From contig CAWDIJ010000009.1 in the NCBI GenBank assembly GCA_963802375.1, positions 142,837 to 206,836 on the forward strand: a DNA stretch of 64,000 nucleotides, in the 5' to 3' direction. The DNA comes from JACDAN01 sp963802375 (GTDB taxonomy: Bacteria; Actinomycetota; Thermoleophilia; Gaiellales; Gaiellaceae). Shown one piece after another: positions 15,507-23,548 of this stretch. Under the pieces are notes generated by a model. It had not been told where the DNA came from, did no database searches, and saw only the letters and a program-made list of their open reading frames with translations. Every line of letters starts with the position of its first letter. Position 1 is the first letter of the stretch. A program made the position numbers and the translations under genes.

Positions 15507-16952
15507 CTACTCGATTCCGACGAAGAGCAGCGACTTCACGATGTCGCCGTCCTTCTCCCCGTACGCGACCACAGAGCGCAGCGGCTCGAGATTGCGCGAG
15601 ACCTCCGGCGGGATGCTCTCGCCCGATACCGAGGCGAAGCCCATCGCCAGGGCGATCGCCTCCTCGAGGTCGATCCAGAGGAGACCCGTGTACTGGGCCG
15701 GCGCGCCCGCCGCCTCGAGCGCGTCCTTGTAGCGGTCGGTGTCCGTCAGCTTGTCACCGGAACCGAGGCCGGCGATCCCGGCCTTCGTCGTCGTGATCAC
15801 CACGGTGCCCTCGACGACGGCGAGATTGACGGTGAAGCCGTCGAAGACCGCCGTCGTGACGTCGCCGTCCTCCGTCACCTCCCCGACCGCCATCGCGGCA
15901 AGCGATCGCAACAGGCGCTCGGCCGAGTCGCGGGCCTGCGCCGGGTCGTCCGGGTCGAGGAGGAGCGTCACCTCGGGAATCGGGGCACCCGGCGCCACGT
16001 AGAACGCGACCTCTCCCTCGAACAGCCTGAGGACGTCGGCGACCGTCACGCCGCTCTCCTGCTCGAACTCCCTGAGCGCAGGTCCGTAGAGCGGGTTGTC
16101 GCGCAGGGTCTCGACCTGCTTACTGATCCCGGTGCCCTTGAAGGTCGCCACGGCGAGCGCGTCCGCCGGGACCAGATCGAGGAGCGCGGACTCGTACTCC
16201 TCGGCGGTGCCGAGCAGCTTGTCGGCGCCTTCGCCGCGCAGGACGCCCGCAAGCTCGGCGCCGTCGTCGCGCGCCTTGGCCCAGGCGCCCGCGAAGTCGA
16301 GCTGGTGCATGCCGAGCATCCGCAGAGCCTGAGCTTCCTTGCCCTGACCGAAGATCTCGAACGCGGAGGCGACATCGACGTACACGCGGCTGAGCGAGTC
16401 CTCGGGGAGCTCCGCCATGCCGTCCTGGAAGCTCTCGACGTCGGAGAGCGCCTGCCCGTCCCCGGTCTTGAGTGCGGCGTCGATCGACGCCTCCTTATCG
16501 GAGAACGCGATCCAGTCGTCGACCCTGCGGGCGACCAGCCGGTCCTCGGGCTCCTCCTCGTTGATCCGCTCGATCAGCTTCAGCGCCTCGTCGACGTCGT
16601 CGGGGCGCAGGACGCCGACGGCCTGGACGTCTGCCATCGACTTGGCGTACACAGCGATCGCCGCATCGCCGCCGAGGACCGAGCGAACCTCCTCCCAGGT
16701 GAGCTCGCTCTTGCTCGCGATCTGCTTCTGCAGCTCCGCGAGCCACTTGTCGCCGTCAGGGAAGCGACGGATGAGCTCCTCGGCCTGCTGCCACTGGTCC
16801 GAGTCGGGATCGCTGTCGAGCTCCCAGTAGACGAGCGCTCCGGGCTTGAGCAGCTCGGCGCCTGCAGACTCGCCCGCGCCGACGCTGTCGCTACCGCACC
16901 CGGCTGCGACGAGCACCAGCATCGAGACGAGAAGAACCCATACGCCGCGCAT
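15507..16952 (-). CDS. DUF3352-type lipoprotein of unknown function
   Basis: A 481-residue predicted lipoprotein: a hydrophobic signal (VWVLLVSMLVLVAAGC) with a lipobox cysteine at about residue 19, then a long acidic alpha/beta region with the repeated pattern of DUF3352 proteins (Tyr/Trp-rich strands, PADALAVATFKG). Function is unknown for the family; it should be anchored outside the membrane. A possible -10 (TACGAT) ends eight bases before the ATG. Confidence 0.75.
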   Translation of the reverse strand: MRGVWVLLVSMLVLVAAGCGSDSVGAGESAGAELLKPGALVYWELDSDPDSDQWQQAEELIRRFPDGDKWLAELQKQIASKSELTWEEVRSVLGGDAAIAVYAKSMADVQAVGVLRPDDVDEALKLIERINEEEPEDRLVARRVDDWIAFSDKEASIDAALKTGDGQALSDVESFQDGMAELPEDSLSRVYVDVASAFEIFGQGKEAQALRMLGMHQLDFAGAWAKARDDGAELAGVLRGEGADKLLGTAEEYESALLDLVPADALAVATFKGTGISKQVETLRDNPLYGPALREFEQESGVTVADVLRLFEGEVAFYVAPGAPIPEVTLLLDPDDPAQARDSAERLLRSLAAMAVGEVTEDGDVTTAVFDGFTVNLAVVEGTVVITTTKAGIAGLGSGDKLTDTDRYKDALEAAGAPAQYTGLLWIDLEEAIALAMGFASVSGESIPPEVSRNLEPLRSVVAYGEKDGDIVKSLLFVGIE

Positions 16953-16988
16953 TTGCCCGCATCGTATTCCCCTCGGCGGCGACCGCTA

Positions 16989-17004
16989 CCCCCCGGATGG
17001 GGGG
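16989..17004 (-). terminator. Terminator hairpin after the SDR gene
   Basis: CCCCCC-GGAT-GGGGGG, a perfect 6-bp G/C stem starting 5 bases beyond the SDR stop codon. It probably ends the pgsA-SDR transcript before the DUF3352 gene. Confidence 0.5.
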
Positions 17005-17008
17005 CGGC

Positions 17009-18109
17009 TCAGGAACGCGCTGATGCCGCCCGGCGCCGCTCGATGAGCCCTTCCTCGTGGAACCAGTCGAGGGTTCGTCTGATCGTCTGGTCCAGCGGCG
17101 TGTAGCTGAGCCCGAGCTCGCCAATCGCCCTCGATCCGTCGTACGCGTGGCCATGCAGCACGGTCCGGACGAGGTCGCGGCAGATGCGCGGCTTCGTGCG
17201 TCGCATCCGCGCGACGGTCTCGACGACGACGGCGGCCGCGGTTGCGACTGCGGGCGGCAAGGTGCGGACGGGTTCGTTGACACCGGTCAAGCGGTCGAGC
17301 AGCTCGATGCCCTCGCGCACGGTAAGCGTCGCTCCACTGAGGACGTACCGCTCTCCGGGCTCGCCTCGCACCTCGGCGAGCAGGTGCCCGTCCGTACAGT
17401 CGGCGATGTCCACGAGGCTGATCGTGGAGTCCACAATCGCCTTCAGCCTTCCGTTCAGGTAGTCGAGCAGGAGCCGTGTGGAGCCGGTCGCGCGGCCCGG
17501 CCCCTGGACCGACGCCGGGTTCACGCAGACGACCTCGATCCCCGTCTCTCGCGCTGCGGCCAGGGCCGCCTGCTCGGCCTCGAACTTCGAGCGCTCGTAG
17601 CTCGACAGGAACGAGCCTCGGTGTGGCGTGGTCTCCGAGCCAACGGTCCCGCGGGCCTCTCCGAGCGCGGCGGCCGACGAGGTGTACACGACCCGCCGAA
17701 CCCCGGCCGCCGCCGCCGAGTACACGACGTTACGCGAGCCGCGCACGTTGACCTCGAACAGCGGCGAGGTGTCACGGAAGCAGAGCGCATTGACGCCGGC
17801 GGCGTGGTAGACGACCCCGCAGCGGCGCATCGCGGCCGTCAGCGCCTCGGGGTCGAGAACGTCGCCGCGGATGGGCTCCGCGCCCAGCGCGCGGAGGGCA
17901 CGCGCCGAGTCGCCGGACCGTGCCAGGGCTTTGACCTCGCGCCCGTCCGCGAGAAGGCGCTCGGCGATCGCTCCGCCGACGAACCCGGTGCCGCCGGTGA
18001 CCAGGGCGGCGTCGGTCAGCTGGACCTTTCGGACAGGGCCGACCCGAAGCGGGTCAGGTATTCCACGGCGGACAACACCGTAATCGCCGCCGCCACCAGC
18101 ATCGCCCAC
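17009..18109 (-). CDS. NAD(P)-dependent epimerase/reductase (extended SDR)
   Basis: Extended short-chain dehydrogenase fold: the dinucleotide loop VTGGTGFVGG, HAAG after strand 4, and the catalytic YERSK (Tyr-X3-Lys), as in dihydroflavonol-4-reductase/sugar-epimerase-like proteins. Substrate unknown. The Rossmann strand begins only ~30 residues after GTG 18109, which lies 94 bases inside pgsA. No ATG, GTG or TTG exists near the expected start, but a CTG at 18019 overlaps the pgsA TGA (CTGA), so initiation there is possible and would give 336 residues. Confidence 0.85.
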   Translation of the reverse strand: MGDAGGGGDYGVVRRGIPDPLRVGPVRKVQLTDAALVTGGTGFVGGAIAERLLADGREVKALARSGDSARALRALGAEPIRGDVLDPEALTAAMRRCGVVYHAAGVNALCFRDTSPLFEVNVRGSRNVVYSAAAAGVRRVVYTSSAAALGEARGTVGSETTPHRGSFLSSYERSKFEAEQAALAAARETGIEVVCVNPASVQGPGRATGSTRLLLDYLNGRLKAIVDSTISLVDIADCTDGHLLAEVRGEPGERYVLSGATLTVREGIELLDRLTGVNEPVRTLPPAVATAAAVVVETVARMRRTKPRICRDLVRTVLHGHAYDGSRAIGELGLSYTPLDQTIRRTLDWFHEEGLIERRRAASARS

Positions 18110-18570
18110 TCGTCCAGAAGCAGAGGGCCCAGCGGCTCGTCGTAGCGGAGGATCGCGAGCAAGATGGCCACGAACTGGACGTTCGTCTTCAGCTTGCCCC
18201 AGATCGACGGCGCGAACACGGTTCCCTCAGCCGCGACGACGCCTCGGAGCCCGAGGATCAGGAGCTCGCGCCCGATGATGACAATCGCGACCCAGACAGA
18301 AGCCCTGTCGACGTCGACGAGCGCAATCAGGACTCCGGAGACGAGCAGCTTGTCGGCGGTCGTGTCGAGGAAGGAGCCGAACGTGGTTGTCAAGGCCCAG
18401 CGTCGGGCCAGGTAGCCGTCGACAAAGTCCGTCGTCGCCGCGATCGCAAAGAGAATTGCGGCAGCAACGTAGGCCCAGTCTCGGTCCGGCCCAAGGAGGA
18501 TCAGGCCCATCACGACCGGGATCAACAGGATGCGCAGGTACGTGAGGCCTAGGAGGACCCGGCCGCTCAC
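18016..18570 (-). CDS. pgsA: CDP-diacylglycerol-glycerol-3-phosphate 3-phosphatidyltransferase
   Basis: Membrane enzyme committing CDP-diacylglycerol and glycerol 3-phosphate to phosphatidylglycerol synthesis. The CDP-alcohol phosphotransferase signature is complete: DFVDGYLARRW, then GSFLDTTADK (D-x2-DG-x2-AR-x8-G-x3-D-x3-D). About five hydrophobic segments; 184 residues. GTG at 18570 overlaps the dhaM stop as GTGA, so I reject the longer open frame upstream. Its substrate glycerol 3-phosphate is what GlpK, encoded just upstream, makes. Confidence 0.92.
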   Translation of the reverse strand: MSGRVLLGLTYLRILLIPVVMGLILLGPDRDWAYVAAAILFAIAATTDFVDGYLARRWALTTTFGSFLDTTADKLLVSGVLIALVDVDRASVWVAIVIIGRELLILGLRGVVAAEGTVFAPSIWGKLKTNVQFVAILLAILRYDEPLGPLLLDEWAMLVAAAITVLSAVEYLTRFGSALSERSS

Positions 18571-21077
18571 GGCGGAGAGGTCTCCGACATCGTGAGCGTG
18601 GGCTCGGGCGCCTCGCCGGCGGCGAGAGCGCGAACGTCCTCGGCGGAGGACAGGCGTAGCGCCTCGCGGGCGAGGGGCCCGGCCGTTTGCGTGTCTATCT
18701 GCCGCACCGCCTCCTTCGTTGCCGGGATCGCGGGCGGGTTGACGCTCAGCTCGGAGACGCCGAGGCCGACGAGCACCGGTACGGCCAGCGGGTCCGCCCC
18801 CAGCTCGCCGCAGACGCCGACCCACTTTCCGTGCGCATCGGCGGCGGCGACGACGCCCCGGATCAGCCGCAGGACCGCCGGATGCAGACCGTCGGCCAGT
18901 GCTGCGACCGCCTCGTTTCCGCGCTCCGCCGCCATCGTGTACTGGACGAGATCGTTCGTCCCGATCGAGAAGAAGTCGACCTCAGGGGCAAAGAGCTCGG
19001 CGACGAGTGCCGCGGCGGGCACCTCGACCATGATCCCGACCTCCATCCGCGCCGCGGTCTGCCCGCGCTGCTCGAGCTGCGCTCGGGCGCGGGTGAGCAC
19101 CGACAACGCCTCGTGGTATTCGGCGAGGGTCGTGACCATCGGGAACATCACCTTCAGCGGATGCTCGGCGGCCGCCCGGAGGGCCGCGCGGAGCTGCGTC
19201 TCGAGAAGCTCGGGCTGGGCCAGCCCGAGCCGGATTCCGCGCGCACCGAGGAAGGGGTTCGCCTCGGCCCGCCGCGGCACGTACGGAAGCGGCTTGTCCG
19301 CGCCGACGTCGAGCGTGCGCAGGATCAGCGGCTTCCCGTGCAGCCGCTCGGCCATGTCGAGATACGCCGCGTACTGCTCGTCCTCGGTCGGGAGGGAGTC
19401 GCGCTCAAGGAACAGGAACTCCGTGCGCAGCAGTCCAATGGCCTCGGCGCCGTTCGCCACCGCTGCGTCGGCGTCCTCGGGCGAGCCGACGTTGGCGGCG
19501 ACCTCGATACGGCGCCCATCCTGCGTCTGCGCCGGCCGCTGCGCGGAGGCACGCGCCCGCTGAGCTTCCTCCTCACGCTCCACGTTCCGGTGTTCGTAGT
19601 CGCGAATGAGATCCTCGGCGGGCTCGACGACGACGGCGCCTGTATCCCCGTCGAGGGCGAGCGGCGCGCCGTCGGGCACGTCCAGCAGCGGCTTCCCGAG
19701 CCCGACCGCGGCCGGAATCCCGAGCGAGCGGGCGAGGATCGCGCTGTGCGAGGTCGGCGCTCCGTAGGCAGTGGCGATGCCGCGCACGAGCTCGCGATCG
19801 AGCGACGCAGTGTCCGCAGGGGTGAGGTCGGCTGCGAGGACAATCCCGGGCTCGACAACGGCAGCCGCCGTATCCCCGCCCACAAGCTCGGCGACGACCT
19901 GGCGTGCGACTGCAGCCAGGTCCTCGGCGCGAGCCCGGAGGTACTCGTCGTCGAGGCTGCGGTACTCGGCCGCGACCGTCTCGGAAGCTTCGTGCCAAGC
20001 CTGGGCGGCGTTGCGCTCCTGCTCGAAGATCGCGCGGCGGGCAGGCTCGAGCAGCGCCTCGTCCTCGAGGAAGAGGAGGTGGGCGTCGAAGATCGCCGCG
20101 CTGTATTCACCCGCGCGGGCGGCGACGGAGTCACGGGTGGCGCGGATCTCGGCCCGGACCCGCTCGAGGGCCCGCTGGAGCGCGTCCCACTCCGACTCCG
20201 GGTCGACAGCCGGCTCCGTCGGGATCTCGGGTGCCGGGACTCGGAAGTGACGAGCGGCCCCGAGCGCGATCCCGGGGGCACCCGGCAGCCCGACGAGCGC
20301 GCCGGGCGGCCCCGTGTGCGGGCGCGCCGTCGGAGATGCAGGGGGCTGGACGGCGACCTCCTCGTCGAAATCGCGTGCCGCCAGTGCTTCCAGGGCGGCG
20401 AGCGCCTCGCCCGCCTGCGAGCCGCTCGCAGCGACGGCGATCTCGTGTCCCTGGCGCACGCCGAGCGTGGCGATCGCGTTGAGGCTCCGCCCGCTCGCGG
20501 GGCCGCGTCCCGCCGTCAAGTTCGTCACGGTGACATCGGCGTCGAAGCCGCCCGCCGTCTGGACCAAGCGCGCGGCTGGTCGAGCGTGCAAGCCGAGTGG
20601 GTTCCGCACGATCAGCGTGATCGTCTGACTCCCGTTGCCGGTGACCGCGGCGACGGGAGCGGCGGCCTCGCCTGAGCCCAGGTGCGTCGCCTTGGCTTCC
20701 AGGGCGCCGCGGGCCTCGGCGGCCACGTCCGAGAGCGACGCGCCGAGCTTGGCCATCACCGCACCGGCTACGGCTCCCTCCGCGAGCGGGGCCTCGGACA
20801 GCACGACGCGCTCGCGTCGCTCCTCCGGCAGCAGGTCCAGCGCCATCTCGGCGCTCAGAACGGCGCTCCCGAGATCCATCAGCACGAGCACCCCGTCGCC
20901 CTGGTCCGCTCGCTCGATCGCCTCGAGCACCTGTGTCGCGTCGGTGCCGAGTGCCGGCTCGGGAGCATCGATCCCCCCGGCGAGCTCGATCGGCACCTCG
21001 GCGCCCATTCCCCGCGCCAGCTCGGCGACGCCCTCGGCGAGCGTCCTACTGTGCGACACGATGACGAGCCCGACCAA
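18567..21077 (-). CDS. dhaM: DhaM-HPr-Enzyme I fusion: PEP-dependent phosphoryl donor for dihydroxyacetone kinase
   Basis: An 836-residue multidomain phosphocarrier. Residues ~1-125 are the mannose-type EIIA of DhaM (phospho-His9 in VSHSRTLAEG). ~150-235 is HPr (NPLGLHARPAA, His164). ~260-830 is Enzyme I with phospho-His444 (TSHSAILAR) and the complete PEP-binding C-terminal barrel (GLLRTEFLFLERD, IMVEVPAAA, SIGTNDLVQYTMA, GVCGELG with the catalytic Cys). E. coli DhaM has only a truncated EI; here the full chain PEP to EI to HPr to DhaM could run within one protein, feeding DhaKL encoded about 6.5 kb upstream. Confidence 0.93.
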   Translation of the reverse strand: MVGLVIVSHSRTLAEGVAELARGMGAEVPIELAGGIDAPEPALGTDATQVLEAIERADQGDGVLVLMDLGSAVLSAEMALDLLPEERRERVVLSEAPLAEGAVAGAVMAKLGASLSDVAAEARGALEAKATHLGSGEAAAPVAAVTGNGSQTITLIVRNPLGLHARPAARLVQTAGGFDADVTVTNLTAGRGPASGRSLNAIATLGVRQGHEIAVAASGSQAGEALAALEALAARDFDEEVAVQPPASPTARPHTGPPGALVGLPGAPGIALGAARHFRVPAPEIPTEPAVDPESEWDALQRALERVRAEIRATRDSVAARAGEYSAAIFDAHLLFLEDEALLEPARRAIFEQERNAAQAWHEASETVAAEYRSLDDEYLRARAEDLAAVARQVVAELVGGDTAAAVVEPGIVLAADLTPADTASLDRELVRGIATAYGAPTSHSAILARSLGIPAAVGLGKPLLDVPDGAPLALDGDTGAVVVEPAEDLIRDYEHRNVEREEEAQRARASAQRPAQTQDGRRIEVAANVGSPEDADAAVANGAEAIGLLRTEFLFLERDSLPTEDEQYAAYLDMAERLHGKPLILRTLDVGADKPLPYVPRRAEANPFLGARGIRLGLAQPELLETQLRAALRAAAEHPLKVMFPMVTTLAEYHEALSVLTRARAQLEQRGQTAARMEVGIMVEVPAAALVAELFAPEVDFFSIGTNDLVQYTMAAERGNEAVAALADGLHPAVLRLIRGVVAAADAHGKWVGVCGELGADPLAVPVLVGLGVSELSVNPPAIPATKEAVRQIDTQTAGPLAREALRLSSAEDVRALAAGEAPEPTLTMSETSPP

Positions 21078-21080
21078 GGC

Positions 21081-22301
21081 CTAACCGATGCCCGGCCGAT
21101 CGAGCCCGTAAGCGCGGTACAGGAGCTCCACGGGATGTACGGCGTGGAGATCCGTGCCGTGAGCGATCTGCCAGCGGCACGTCTCGCTGTCACAGGCGGC
21201 GAGATCGGCACTTGCAGCATTTAGGTCGCTGAAGAGCCGCTCGCCGACGGCCATGGAGATCCCGTACTTCTCCTTCTTCAGCCCGTACGTCCCGGCGATC
21301 CCGCAGCAGTCGGTGTCCAGCTCGATCACCCGCAGGCCCGGGACGAGGGCAAGCAGGTCCAGGGCGGGCTTGCCGATTCCGTGTCCCCGAAGCTGACACG
21401 GTGCGTGGTACGGGACCGTCAGCGGGAGCGGCCGAAAGTCAGTGCGGAGCTCGCCACGCTCGTGCAGGAGCAGGAGGAACTCGCAGAGGTCGTAGGTCGC
21501 CGCACTCACCGTCTTGAGATCGTCGTCCTCGATGCCGAGGATCTCCTCCGCTTCGCGCTTCAACATCAGGCCGCAGCTCGTCGAGTTCGACACGATCGGC
21601 AGGCCCTCACGGGCGTGCGGGGCGAGATTGGCGACAAGCCGCCGGTTGTAGCGCCGCGCGGCGTCGAAGTTGCCGTTCGACTGCAGCGGCAGCCCGCAGC
21701 AGTCCTGCGGCGGGACGACCACCTGGTAGCCGTTGTGCTCGAGGACGGCGACCACGAGCTCGCCGACCCAAGGCTCGTAGTAGTTGGTGCCGCAGGCGTG
21801 GAAGTAGACGACGGTCCGGTCGGTGGCCGGGCTGCGGTGGTTCCGCGCCCAGCGCTGGAACGTCCGGCCCGCGAACCGCGGCATCGGCGCCTTGTGGTGA
21901 ATGCCGAGCAGGCGGTGGGCGAGCGCCCGCACAAGCGGTTCCCGGAGCGCCCAGTTCGCCAGCGGCGCGACCGGCGTGCCCAACCGGCCGAGCACGCTCG
22001 GTCTCGCGATCAGCTGGTTGCGGAGCGGAATGCCCCGGTCCTCCCACATCCGTGCACGCGCCTGGGAGTTGATCTCGGCGATCTTCACCTCCTGTGGGCA
22101 GACCTGCGTGCAGATCCCGCAGCCCGAGCAGTAGTCGACGGAGGCGTCCGGGGAGCTGCCGGGGCCGCGGTACCGCTCAGCCTGCGGCCCGACGTACTTC
22201 GGCCCCGGGAAGAGCGGCGTCACCTGGGAGAACGGGCAGAAGGTCTCGCAAATCGTGCACTTGACACAGTGGTCGAGCGAATCGCGGACGAGCTCGGTCA
22301 C
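21081..22301 (-). CDS. glpC: Glycerol-3-phosphate dehydrogenase (anaerobic) Fe-S subunit C
   Basis: Membrane-associated iron-sulfur subunit passing electrons from GlpAB to quinone. Two ferredoxin motifs lie near the N-terminus (CVKCTICETFCP and CSGCGICTQVCP), followed by two CCG domains (DCCGLP, DTDCCGIAG). 406 residues. GTG at 22301 overlaps the glpB stop as GTGA; the frame upstream of it is non-coding. Part of glpABC, with overlaps throughout. Confidence 0.93.
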   Translation of the reverse strand: MTELVRDSLDHCVKCTICETFCPFSQVTPLFPGPKYVGPQAERYRGPGSSPDASVDYCSGCGICTQVCPQEVKIAEINSQARARMWEDRGIPLRNQLIARPSVLGRLGTPVAPLANWALREPLVRALAHRLLGIHHKAPMPRFAGRTFQRWARNHRSPATDRTVVYFHACGTNYYEPWVGELVVAVLEHNGYQVVVPPQDCCGLPLQSNGNFDAARRYNRRLVANLAPHAREGLPIVSNSTSCGLMLKREAEEILGIEDDDLKTVSAATYDLCEFLLLLHERGELRTDFRPLPLTVPYHAPCQLRGHGIGKPALDLLALVPGLRVIELDTDCCGIAGTYGLKKEKYGISMAVGERLFSDLNAASADLAACDSETCRWQIAHGTDLHAVHPVELLYRAYGLDRPGIG

Positions 22302-23548
22302 GGCTGACCCTCCAGGATCGCGCCGGCGGCGGCGTAGCCGGTCGCGACGCTGAGCCCGTTGCCCGAGGCCTCCCGCCACGGCACGGCGCCCGCGATCGTG
22401 GCACCCGCCGCGTGGAGGTTCTCGTACCGGGGGCGTCCGCCCGCGTCGGTGGGGCGAAGCCGGTCGTCGACCGGCACCCCCATGCGGTCGATCGGCTGCT
22501 CCTCCAGATAGGTCGGCAGGAACGGCGGCCGCCCGTTGGCCGCCGGCAGCCCGGTGAGAGCGAGGTCGAACACGGCTTCTCGGATCTTGCCGTAGGAGTC
22601 GACGTGGATCCCGCCGGCGGCGAGCCCACCTGAGGCGAGCACGAACGAGCGAGCCCGATGAATCGTCCGGCGCGCGGCCGCCTGAGCGACCAAGCCTTCG
22701 AGCCGGCCGTTCTCGATCTCGGTGCCGACGACGGGCGATCCGAGGAGGATGCGGCCGCCCGCCTGACGCAGTGCGTCGGTCATCGCCTCGAAGAGGCGGA
22801 TGCCCGGCACGGACGGAGGCAGGGTCGCGACCTCGAAGACCGGCCGTTCCAGCCGCAGCTCGAGCTCGCGCCAGACGTCGCCGGCGTTCCCGATCCCCAG
22901 TACGGCGGGAAATCCGACCCGCTCGCCGGGCTCCACTCGTCCCGCGAGCTCCCGGACGACGACATCCCTGAAGGCGGGCTGCTCGAAGCGCTTGGCGAAA
23001 CCGAGGCTGCCGACGTCTGCCTCGCCTCCCAGGGGCGGCGTGAGCTCGATCGCGCGCGCGGACACCCCGGAGACCCGGCCGAGGTTCTCGGCCAGGTAGG
23101 CGGGATAGAAGTCCTTGAGCCCTCTGAGGCCGACGAACAGGAACCCGCCTCCCGCGCGCAGATCACCGTTCGCCATCGTCTCCGGCACGACCGCGGACGG
23201 CTTCGCCACTCCGACGGCCGTTGGGAGCAAGACGTTCTCCTCGAGCCCGCCTCGGTAGCCGAAGGCAGGCAGGCGCCCCTTGAACCAGTCGATGCTCGTC
23301 GCGATCAGGTCTGCGGACAGACGGGAGTAGGGATGGCCCGGGTACGCCTCTACGAATTTCGGCAGCGCCTGCGCCGGACGGTCCACGCGCTCGTCGGCGA
23401 AGCCGAGCACGTCGATCGTCGCGGGCGCGAGATGCGTCGAGCCAACTCCTTTGGCGACGACGAGCACCCGTTGGCCGTCGTCGGCCAGCCGAAGCGCGGC
23501 GGTCAGGCCGGCGAGACCGGCGCCGATCACGACCGTGTCGTGCGTCAT
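22298..23548 (-). CDS. glpB: Glycerol-3-phosphate dehydrogenase (anaerobic) subunit B
   Basis: Flavoprotein subunit with an N-terminal FAD/NAD Rossmann loop (VVIGAGLAGLTAALRL) and a C-terminal GNGLSVATGYAAAG flavin-contact segment; 416 residues. ATG at 23548 overlaps the glpA stop (ATGA), so translation is coupled. Gene order A-B-C and the lack of an alternative family match make subunit B likely, though B is the least conserved subunit. Confidence 0.88.
   Translation of the reverse strand: MTHDTVVIGAGLAGLTAALRLADDGQRVLVVAKGVGSTHLAPATIDVLGFADERVDRPAQALPKFVEAYPGHPYSRLSADLIATSIDWFKGRLPAFGYRGGLEENVLLPTAVGVAKPSAVVPETMANGDLRAGGGFLFVGLRGLKDFYPAYLAENLGRVSGVSARAIELTPPLGGEADVGSLGFAKRFEQPAFRDVVVRELAGRVEPGERVGFPAVLGIGNAGDVWRELELRLERPVFEVATLPPSVPGIRLFEAMTDALRQAGGRILLGSPVVGTEIENGRLEGLVAQAAARRTIHRARSFVLASGGLAAGGIHVDSYGKIREAVFDLALTGLPAANGRPPFLPTYLEEQPIDRMGVPVDDRLRPTDAGGRPRYENLHAAGATIAGAVPWREASGNGLSVATGYAAAGAILEGQP

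Noticed and set aside
14235..17105. 956-residue open frame on the plus strand
   Set aside because: It lies opposite metK and the DUF3352 gene, both with clear family motifs. The frame reads as Arg/Asp/Leu-rich low-complexity sequence, typical of an antisense shadow in high-GC DNA.
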